From positions 372,001 to 436,000 of the forward strand of contig CBDETI010000005.1 in assembly GCA_965242775.1 (NCBI GenBank): DNA of 64,000 bases, read 5' to 3'. How positions within the stretch are numbered: position 1 is the first letter of the stretch; every line of letters begins with the position of its first letter. This DNA is from JAWPMT01 sp965242775. Its GTDB lineage: Bacteria > Bacteroidota > Bacteroidia > Cytophagales > Cyclobacteriaceae. The translations under genes were made by a program, and so were the position numbers. The notes below the pieces were generated by a model. The model searched no databases, was not told where the DNA came from, and worked only from the letters and a program-made list of their open reading frames with translations. Shown here piece by piece: positions 34,475 to 41,626 of the stretch.

Positions 34475-35023
34475 ATGGAAAAGGATGAGCCCAGCGGCTT
34501 GAGCGATATGAATACAAATTTCTTTAATAACGAGGTATCAGACACATTTCAGCTTACCTTTTACTGTATCGAACTAGTAGGATTTTTTTTGACTTATGCA
34601 GGTTATAAAAACCCCACAATCTCAAGTAAATTCTATGAACTCATCAAGTTGTTACATAGAGAAACAAAGTCATGGGTAACATTCATAAATTCTAAAAACA
34701 TACATTGGATGTTCAAAGCACCTGTAATTGCAGGTGCTACAATAATAATAATTTACATATTCTACACTTTTGCTGTAGAAGTGCTTTTTGGCAGAAAGAC
34801 GCTTGAGAATGATTATCTTCTAGTCACGTTCACCTTGGCCATAATCTGCTGGTTCTTTTTTGGCTTGCTCTTATTGATCTATTTATTTAATAAGCTCTTG
34901 AAATTAATGATGCTTTTTAAGGATGATTTTTTCCTTTCAAAGATTGGAGTTTCTATTTCTGCAATTGGACTCGTATTAGGACTATATCAAGTCATAACGA
35001 TATTTGTAAACTGGATCGAATGA
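34475..35023 (+). CDS. Small integral membrane protein, lone gene between two boundary repeats
   Basis: The 182-residue protein has four probable membrane helices: about 25-45 (weak), 78-98 (APVIAGATIIIIYIFYTFAV), 112-138 (LVTFTLAIICWFFFGLLLLIYLF) and 155-178. No motif is recognised. Its first ATG lies in sequence that resembles the neighbouring repeats (CCCAGCGGCTTGAGCG), so a start at 34508 (MNTNFFNNEVSD) is equally likely. Membrane proteins of this size are often effectors or immunity proteins in defence islands. It is the only gene between boundaries at 34.35-34.45 kb and 35.0-35.7 kb. Confidence 0.75.
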   Translation: MEKDEPSGLSDMNTNFFNNEVSDTFQLTFYCIELVGFFLTYAGYKNPTISSKFYELIKLLHRETKSWVTFINSKNIHWMFKAPVIAGATIIIIYIFYTFAVEVLFGRKTLENDYLLVTFTLAIICWFFFGLLLLIYLFNKLLKLMMLFKDDFFLSKIGVSISAIGLVLGLYQVITIFVNWIE

Positions 35024-35875
35024 AAGAAAACACAAACTGTGAGCTGTGCCTAAACAAAGCGTTTGCTTGCAAGGCTAGCCGCCCGCGTGTCTCACAGGCA
35101 AAGTCCCGAGCCGCGTAGGTCGGGCCGCGCAGGCTAATCGCTGAGAATGGCGTATTTGAAATCAAACCGTACAATTGTACGAATAACGAAAAATAGAACG
35201 CTACACGTTTGCCTGGAACCGTTCCACGACGGATCTCTTGCATTTGGGGCGGGCGGCTAGTTCTGGTCATCAGGCCAGAGCCTGAAAGAGCGTGGGAAAC
35301 TATCGGCACGCGTAGTGTAATAGCCGTTTGGTCTGCGCGACCCGGTCAGGGCACGGCAGAGCGCAGGGTTTGTGCGCTGGCCGATCGCTTGCGCCGTAGC
35401 TTCAAACATTAATAAGATCTGAATTAAGAATGTTCCGTGGGACAACAGATGTTATCTCCATAGAAAGCTTCAGCGATGGCGCAGCGGCTATGTTGCAGGA
35501 AGTACAGGCGCTCACACAGGCATGAAGCAAAACTTGGATTTGCTTTAAACATAAAATCATTGCCGATATATCACAGGCTGTCGCAAAATGCCGTCGCTGA
35601 GATGATATATCTGATTTTATGTTAACCATCAGCAGAGCAGCTGGACACAAATCCAAACAGTGGCAAATCCATAGCTTTGTTATATAATGTCTCGCGTTAT
35701 GTTAATATAGCTTGGGGATTGGGGAAGAGACTAATCATTTTTCTTTTAAGAGGGGGGAGAAAAGAGTTTTTTTAACGGGGTAGGATGTAACACTCTTTTG
35801 GCATCCTTGGATTGTGGGGAGCTTTGAGCGGATGACAAATGTGTGTGGAATTTTGGGCTGGTCTTGTAAGTGCTA
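35024..35875. repeat. Complex boundary region between modules 3 and 4
   Basis: This 850-base gene-free region has several parts. CTAGCCGCCCGC at 35075-35086 is repeated inverted at 35249-35260. A segment near 35338-35390 (GCGACCCGGTCAGGGCACGG) recurs in part at 21999 and 44670. Bases 35548-35623 form a long hairpin (separate entry). Bases 35663-35713 match the right-hand part of the other boundaries (GCAAATCCATAG, TTATATAATG, TATGTTAATATAGCTT). CACTCTTTTGG at 35791 and AATGTGTGTGG at 35839 also recur. I see no gene here. Confidence 0.7.
35548..35623. repeat. attC-like hairpin: 12-bp and 8-bp stems separated by an asymmetric bulge
   Basis: AACATAAAATCA (35548-35559) pairs perfectly with 35612-35623. 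ATATATCA (35566-35573) pairs perfectly with 35603-35610. The bulge is six bases (TTGCCG) on one side and one base on the other, and the loop is 29 bases. The same 12 + 8 plan with a bulge is found at 44810-44913 with different bases. The outer GTTAACC and TTTAAAC do not fit the integron core-site consensus well. Confidence 0.75.
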
Positions 35876-36898
35876 TCATTCATTATTGGTTTCATAAATT
35901 CCAACTGCCGTTTTGAGCTTTGAGAGAATTCGGTTTCTTAATTTCTCTGGTTTGATTACCTCAATAGATTCTCCAAAACCTAATATCTCTCTTTCCAACT
36001 CAAAATTAATTTGAACGTCTATCGTAAGTTCAATTCCTCTTTTTGATGTAGAAATCACCTCTTGAGAACTGTGCAGAGGTTTTGTAATAACATAAGGAGC
36101 ATTCTTTCGATCTACTCTTAAATGAATTTTTTGTGGTCTTCGATTGCGCTCAACCGTAACACCAATTACGTCTTTATAATAGCTCTCAGGATCAAATTCT
36201 TCATTCTCATCATATGTGACATTGGGAGCAATTGAAATGTCTTTTATTCTATCAAGTGCCAATGTAATAAGAGGTTCACTTGCACTCTTCTTGCCCAGAA
36301 CAAACCACCTGTTTCTAAATTCCTTAAGCAGGTAGGGATGCAGGTTTATTGTATTTGGAGTTCTTGCTTTGAAAGATTGGTAGCTCAATTCTAAAACCTG
36401 TTTTTTGTGAATCGCCTGGTAAATATCATCTAGGTATGATATGCCTCGAAGGTTCTCATTAGTCTCAAGTAGAACTATTGACTTTTCCTGACTCTTTGCA
36501 GAACGGACTTTGTCCTCCAACCGCTGAATCATCCCTGTCATTTCCTGAAAGTGTGAGAACCCTTTAAATTGCCTGAGAATATCTACTACTTCATTGAGTT
36601 TGTTTAGGTCATTATCAGTCAGAGGGTTATTGGTAATTGAGTATTCCGGATCATCATAGGTGTAATATTTATTCTCAGTGACAATAATTGGTGCGTTGTA
36701 CCCCAACTTATCACTTCTCATCAATTGAATATCCAGTTGCAAGGTGCGTTTGCTCACTCCTTTGTCTATACCTTCATATTCATATAGAGCCTCGGAACAA
36801 GCCTCTATCAAGTCTTCCAATGACCATTTTCTATATCTGTTTCTTAGACACTGATCTATTGTTCTGAATCTAATAAGTGCATTTCTATTGACAGGCAT
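35876..36898 (-). CDS. WYL-domain transcriptional regulator
   Basis: The 340-residue protein has an N-terminal winged HTH (about 5-75; KWSLEDLIEACSEALYEYEG then VSKRTLQLDIQLMRSD) and a WYL domain (about 150-230; VLELSYQSFKARTPNTINLHPYLLKEFRNRWFVLGKK). A C-terminal extension (WCX, about 250-330) follows. WYL regulators sense ligands such as nucleic acids and control defence and repair genes, including BREX and RNA-repair operons. It is divergent from the genes of module 4. A palindrome in the 97-base gap and a copy before hen1 are its likely operators. Confidence 0.92.
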   Translation of the reverse strand: MPVNRNALIRFRTIDQCLRNRYRKWSLEDLIEACSEALYEYEGIDKGVSKRTLQLDIQLMRSDKLGYNAPIIVTENKYYTYDDPEYSITNNPLTDNDLNKLNEVVDILRQFKGFSHFQEMTGMIQRLEDKVRSAKSQEKSIVLLETNENLRGISYLDDIYQAIHKKQVLELSYQSFKARTPNTINLHPYLLKEFRNRWFVLGKKSASEPLITLALDRIKDISIAPNVTYDENEEFDPESYYKDVIGVTVERNRRPQKIHLRVDRKNAPYVITKPLHSSQEVISTSKRGIELTIDVQINFELEREILGFGESIEVIKPEKLRNRILSKLKTAVGIYETNNE

Positions 36899-36934
36899 GA
36901 CTCTTTTTCACAAAATAACAGATTTATTATAAGT

Positions 36935-36951
36935 ACGCAAAAAGATTGCGT
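36935..36951. promoter_or_regulatory. Palindromic operator ACGCAA-N5-TTGCGT, copy 1
   Basis: The site lies between the divergent WYL gene and the 193-residue protein gene. Together with its flanks (36932-36953) it matches 37583-37604 at 21 of 22 positions. The 6+5+6 inverted repeat suits a dimeric regulator and would control both directions of transcription. Confidence 0.65.
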
Positions 36952-36995
36952 AGTAGTTGCTCACCTTTGTTTTCGAAGATTAGAGATCGAAGAAA

Positions 36996-37577
36996 ATGGA
37001 AGCACTAAAAGAGAGAATATTCAAGGTTATAGAAAGGCAAATTGATATTAAGGAATTTGAAAGCTGGCTCTATTCTGAAACAAGTTTGGCAGAAAAAATG
37101 GATGATGATTTAATCCTTGAATTGTACAGCTTCAATTATAATCAGCGAGGAGTTGACTATGAATTTAGAAAGCTGTTTCTCTCATTTTTCGATGAAAAAG
37201 AGTTTACAGACTGGAAGATCATAGCAAACCTTGAGACACTTTCAGTGGGCTGTAAAGACCCAGAAAGAATATTGGCAGATTTCTATGATTTGGGATATGA
37301 TGATTACCCGTATCTATCAAGCCTCGGTTATAATCAGTATGAATTAGAGGATTGTGAATATTATGGGTGGAGTAGAGAAAAAATGATTCTAGAGATAGGC
37401 AAGGAAGCAAAACAACTTCTCTTAGAAATCCAAGAATGGCTGCTCACTTCTTCAAATACTGATTTATGCAGGTTTGAACCTAAGACAAAGAAAATTGATA
37501 TGGTTCCCAATAGCATTCCAAACAATGTTATTGCACCACAAAATGATTCAATTAAATGGTGGGAATTTTGGAAATAA
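36996..37577 (+). CDS. Acidic protein of unknown function at the head of the RNA-repair module
   Basis: The 193-residue protein has no signal peptide or membrane segment. The N-terminal half is helical and acidic (IDIKEFESWLYSETSLAEKMDDDLILELYSFNYNQRG), as in several small immunity-like or regulatory proteins of Bacteroidota, and the C-terminus ends in the aromatic cluster WWEFWK. I cannot name a family. It lies between the two identical palindromes, so it has its own promoter but the same control as hen1-pnkp. An immunity or antitoxin role is possible but not shown. Confidence 0.65.
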   Translation: MEALKERIFKVIERQIDIKEFESWLYSETSLAEKMDDDLILELYSFNYNQRGVDYEFRKLFLSFFDEKEFTDWKIIANLETLSVGCKDPERILADFYDLGYDDYPYLSSLGYNQYELEDCEYYGWSREKMILEIGKEAKQLLLEIQEWLLTSSNTDLCRFEPKTKKIDMVPNSIPNNVIAPQNDSIKWWEFWK

Positions 37578-37585
37578 ATTTTAGT

Positions 37586-37602
37586 GCGCAAAAAGATTGC
37601 GT
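37586..37602. promoter_or_regulatory. Palindromic operator (GCGCAA-N5-TTGCGT), copy 2, before hen1
   Basis: This is the second copy of the palindrome at 36935, with A changed to G at the first base, and lies 37 bases before the hen1 start. Its presence at both promoters suggests that the WYL regulator controls the divergent gene pair and the hen1-pnkp-ATPase operon together. Confidence 0.65.
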
Positions 37603-37638
37603 AGCTTGTATTTTACTTAGCGGTATCAATAAGAAATA

Positions 37639-39042
37639 ATGTTACTAAATATATCAACAACACATACACCCGCAACAGATTTAAGCTTTCTGTTGCACAA
37701 GCACCCGGATAAACTGCAATCGGTAGAGTTATCAACTGGAGAAGCTCATATTTTCTATTCAGAAGCAACAAATGAAAGTTGTTCTGTTAATCTATTATTG
37801 GATATCAATCCAATCGAACTAGTTAAGAATAGCAGGAACAATACAAGTGATTTTGCCTTAGCGCATTATGTCAATGACAGACCTTATGTGGCTTCTTCAT
37901 TTATGAGTGTGGCTATTTCGAAAGCGTTTTCTACAGCTTTAAACGGTAAATGCAGCAAACGTCCTGAGTTGGTAGACCAGGTGATGGATTTCGATGTTAA
38001 AATTTCCGTTCTTCCTGCCCCAAAAGGTGGCGAATTATTAATAAGGAGGCTTTTTGAACCCCTGGGGTATGAAGTATTACTTCAAAGACACCAATTAGAT
38101 GCTAATTTCTCGGAGTGGGGTGATAGTAAGTATTACACATTGAACCTCAAAGGATCATGCAAGCTCAAGGAGTTGCTGTCTCATCTGTATGTTTTGATTC
38201 CAGTTCTTGATACCAATAAACACTATTGGGTGAGTCAATCAGAAGTAGAAAAATTACTTCAAAAAGGAGAGGGGTGGTTAGGCAATCATCCCGAGAAAGA
38301 GCAAATCACCAAACGATACCTCAAAGGAATTGGTGGTCTAACGAGAAATGCTTTGGACAGGCTGATTGAAACTGATTTAGAGGAAGAACCCGATGAAGTT
38401 GAAGAGACAAACGAAGTTGTGAAGGTGAAAGAAACATTGCATCAGCAACGATTGAAACTGGCTTTGGAAAAGTTGAAAAAATCTGGAGCTAAAAAGATAG
38501 TTGATCTTGGCTGTGGTGAAGGTAAGCTGCTGAAAATGCTTTTGAAAGAGAAGCAATTCGAAGAGATTCTAGGAGTGGATGTTTCTTATAGAACATTAGA
38601 AAAAGCAATGGAGAGATTGTATTACAACGAAATGCCTCCTAAGCAAAAAGAAAGAATCAAGCTGATCCAAGGAGCTTTAACATATAGAGACAAAAGACTA
38701 GATGGATATGATGCAGCAGCCATCATTGAAGTGATAGAACACCTGGATTTGAACAGACTAAGATCTTTTGAAAGAGTAGTCTTTGAATTCTCAAAACCAA
38801 AAGTAGTTGTATTGACCACTCCCAATAAAGAATACAATGAATTGTTCGAAAGTATGGCAACTGATTCATTCAGGCATACCGACCACAGGTTCGAGTGGAC
38901 TAGACAAGAGTTTATTGATTGGGCTGGACAAGTTGCAAAATCCCATGGGTATGATTTTGAAATCAAACCTGTTGGGGAAGAAGATAAAAAAGTAGGTGCG
39001 CCATCTCAAATGGCCATTTTTAAATTGAATGACAATGACTGA
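37639..39042 (+). CDS. hen1: Hen1: 3'-terminal RNA ribose 2'-O-methyltransferase
   Basis: The 467-residue protein has the bacterial Hen1 layout. The N-terminal half (about 1-240) is the ligase-activating domain, with SFMSVAISKAFSTALNGKC and PLGYEV. The C-terminal half is the methyltransferase, with SAM motif VDLGCGEG at 288-295. Metal ligands are Glu364, Glu367 and His368 in EVIEHL, plus His413 in FRHTDHRFEW. It methylates the 2'-OH at the 3' end of a broken RNA so that the repaired RNA resists re-cleavage. It is known to act with Pnkp, whose gene overlaps its end by 14 bases. Confidence 0.95.
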   Translation: MLLNISTTHTPATDLSFLLHKHPDKLQSVELSTGEAHIFYSEATNESCSVNLLLDINPIELVKNSRNNTSDFALAHYVNDRPYVASSFMSVAISKAFSTALNGKCSKRPELVDQVMDFDVKISVLPAPKGGELLIRRLFEPLGYEVLLQRHQLDANFSEWGDSKYYTLNLKGSCKLKELLSHLYVLIPVLDTNKHYWVSQSEVEKLLQKGEGWLGNHPEKEQITKRYLKGIGGLTRNALDRLIETDLEEEPDEVEETNEVVKVKETLHQQRLKLALEKLKKSGAKKIVDLGCGEGKLLKMLLKEKQFEEILGVDVSYRTLEKAMERLYYNEMPPKQKERIKLIQGALTYRDKRLDGYDAAAIIEVIEHLDLNRLRSFERVVFEFSKPKVVVLTTPNKEYNELFESMATDSFRHTDHRFEWTRQEFIDWAGQVAKSHGYDFEIKPVGEEDKKVGAPSQMAIFKLNDND

Positions 39043-41614
39043 TACGATAAAAATTCCAGAGCTATCAATGGTAGTACTTGTTGGTGTTTCCGGTTCCGGA
39101 AAATCAACTTTTGCCAAAAGAGTTTTCAAGGAAACGGAGGTCATATCCTCTGATAGGTGCCGAGCAATTGTGTCAGATGATGAAAACAATCAGGCAGCAA
39201 CTAATGACGCATTTGAGTTGTTGCACTACATCTCATCAAAAAGATTGAAAAATGGCCATTTAACGGTGATTGATGCGACCAATGTCCAAACTGAGGCCAG
39301 AAGGCCTTTGGTTCAATTAGCAAGAGAATACCACTGTCTTCCTGTAGCTATCGTGCTTGATGTACCAGAAAAGGTTTGTCAGGAAAGAAACGATGAAAGA
39401 CCGGATAGGAATTTCGGTAAGCATGTTGTGAGGCAACAGAGATCTCAGCTTAAAAGATCAATAGGAAACCTTAAAAGAGAGGGGTTTAGACACATTCATG
39501 TCTTGAGTTCAGTAGAAGAAATAGATGCCATTCAAGCTATCCAAAGAGAGAAACTTTACAATGACAAAAAAGAGATTAACGGGCCATTTGACATTATTGG
39601 AGACATACACGGATGTATAGATGAAACCATCGAATTGCTCACAAAACTTGGGTATGAAGTAGAGGAAACTGATTATGACAATGAATCCTTTGGATATAGA
39701 GTAGCAAACCCAGAAGGTAGAATGGCCTTATTTCTTGGCGATCTCATTGACAGAGGCCCCAACTCACCTGCTGTACTTAAACTAGTCATGAGTATGGTGA
39801 AATCAGGTGTCGCATACTGCGTTCCTGGAAACCATGACATGAAGCTCCAGAAATATCTCAATGGAAGGAATGTACAGATTAAGCATGGACTTGAACAAAC
39901 CGTAGAACAACTGACTCACGAAAGTGAAGAATTCAAGAACACAGTTAAGGAGTTTTTATATGGCTTGGTTAGTCACTACGTTTTTGACAAAGGAAAATTG
40001 GTGATTGCTCATGCAGGATTGAAAGAAGAAATGCAGGGGAGAGGAAGCGGAGCAGTTCGATCATTCTGCATGTATGGAGAAACCACTGGTGAAACTGATG
40101 AGTTTGGATTACCTGTAAGGCATAACTGGGCTGCTGATTACCGAGGAAAGGCAATGGTAGTTTATGGACATACGCCTGTTCCCGAAGCACAATGGCTGAA
40201 CAAAACCATCGATATTGATACTGGATGTGTATTTGGTGGTAAACTAACCGCACTTAGATATCCCGAAGAGGAATTGGTATCTGTTCCTGCCAGAATGATG
40301 TATGCTGAGCCAGCCAGACCTCTGGAATTGGAAAATGATTCTTCGTTGACTCATCAACAGGAATTGGATGATCTTTTGGATATTGATGATGTCATTGGCA
40401 AAAGGATTGTATCAACAAGCCTTAGAAACAACATTACTATCAGAGAAGAAAACTCGATTGCTGCTCTTGAAGTGATGAGTCGGTTTGCGATGAACCCAAA
40501 ATGGTTGATCTACTTACCTCCAACTATGTCTCCATCTGAAACCAGTGATATTGATGAGTATTTAGAGCATCCTAAAGAGGCGTTGAAGTACTTCAAAAGT
40601 CAAGGAATTGATAAAGTGGTTTGTGAAGAAAAGCACATGGGGTCAAGAGCAATCTTGGTTGTCTGCAAAGATGAAAATACTGTAAAAGAGCGATTTGGAA
40701 TAGAGAATGAAGGAATAGGCGCATGTTTCACAAGAACTGGCAGAAACTTCTTCAATGACTCGGCATTAGAAAAAGCATTTTTGAACCGAGTTCGGTTAGC
40801 ACTAACCAATTCTGGGTTTTGGGATCAATTCAATACAGATTGGGTTTGTTTGGATGCCGAGTTAATGCCTTGGTCTGCAAAAGCACAATCATTATTGAAA
40901 GATCAATATGCATCTGTGGGAGCTTCCGCTTCAGCAGCCTTGGCCGATGTGATTGGCAACTTAGAAATCACTCAAAAAAGAGGAATAGATGGGGTAAATC
41001 AATTACTCGAAAATTTTAAGGTGAAAAATGAAATGATTGGTGATTACACCAAAGCGTATGGCAACTACTGCTGGCCTGTGAATGGACTGGATGACTACAA
41101 ATTAGCTCCATTTCATATTCTCGCTACAGAAGGGGAGACCCACGTGAGCAAGAACCATGAATGGCATATGGAAACGATTAAATCAATCTGTGAAGCTGAT
41201 CCTAAATTGATGATTGCAACACCTTATAAATTGATTGATTTGAATGAAGAATCTCAAATTGAATCGGCCATCGCGTGGTGGTCAGAATTGACAGAAAAAG
41301 GGGGTGAAGGCATGGTTGTAAAGCCATTAGAATTCATTTCACATGGTAAAAAAGGCTTGGTTCAACCAGCCATTAAATGCAGAGGGAGAGAGTACCTAAG
41401 AATTATCTATGGGCCAGAATATTCAAGAGATGAGAATGTGAAAGTCTTGAAAAATAGAAGTTTGGGCAGAAAAAGGTCTTTAGCTCTAAGAGAATTTGCT
41501 CTTGGAGTAGAGTCTCTTGATCGATTTGTTAAAAAAGAACCGTTGAGAAAGGTTCATGAATGTGTATTTGGAGTGATGGCTTTAGAGAGTGAGGCTGTTG
41601 ATCCAAGATTGTAA
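39029..41614 (+). CDS. pnkp: Pnkp: polynucleotide kinase-phosphatase-ligase
   Basis: The 861-residue enzyme has three domains. The 5' kinase has a P-loop GVSGSGKS at 19-26. The 2',3'-phosphatase is metallophosphoesterase-type with GDIHGC (Asp192, His194), GDLIDRG and GNHD. The ligase has Lys535 in EKHMGSR, the adenylylation site. Pnkp heals and seals the ends left by ribotoxins. The ligase step needs Hen1 as partner, and the gene overlaps hen1. It ends 12 bases before the next gene, an AAA_13-type ATPase, which is an unusual neighbour. Confidence 0.96.
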   Translation: MTMTDTIKIPELSMVVLVGVSGSGKSTFAKRVFKETEVISSDRCRAIVSDDENNQAATNDAFELLHYISSKRLKNGHLTVIDATNVQTEARRPLVQLAREYHCLPVAIVLDVPEKVCQERNDERPDRNFGKHVVRQQRSQLKRSIGNLKREGFRHIHVLSSVEEIDAIQAIQREKLYNDKKEINGPFDIIGDIHGCIDETIELLTKLGYEVEETDYDNESFGYRVANPEGRMALFLGDLIDRGPNSPAVLKLVMSMVKSGVAYCVPGNHDMKLQKYLNGRNVQIKHGLEQTVEQLTHESEEFKNTVKEFLYGLVSHYVFDKGKLVIAHAGLKEEMQGRGSGAVRSFCMYGETTGETDEFGLPVRHNWAADYRGKAMVVYGHTPVPEAQWLNKTIDIDTGCVFGGKLTALRYPEEELVSVPARMMYAEPARPLELENDSSLTHQQELDDLLDIDDVIGKRIVSTSLRNNITIREENSIAALEVMSRFAMNPKWLIYLPPTMSPSETSDIDEYLEHPKEALKYFKSQGIDKVVCEEKHMGSRAILVVCKDENTVKERFGIENEGIGACFTRTGRNFFNDSALEKAFLNRVRLALTNSGFWDQFNTDWVCLDAELMPWSAKAQSLLKDQYASVGASASAALADVIGNLEITQKRGIDGVNQLLENFKVKNEMIGDYTKAYGNYCWPVNGLDDYKLAPFHILATEGETHVSKNHEWHMETIKSICEADPKLMIATPYKLIDLNEESQIESAIAWWSELTEKGGEGMVVKPLEFISHGKKGLVQPAIKCRGREYLRIIYGPEYSRDENVKVLKNRSLGRKRSLALREFALGVESLDRFVKKEPLRKVHECVFGVMALESEAVDPRL

Positions 41615-41626
41615 AGAGAAGTATCT

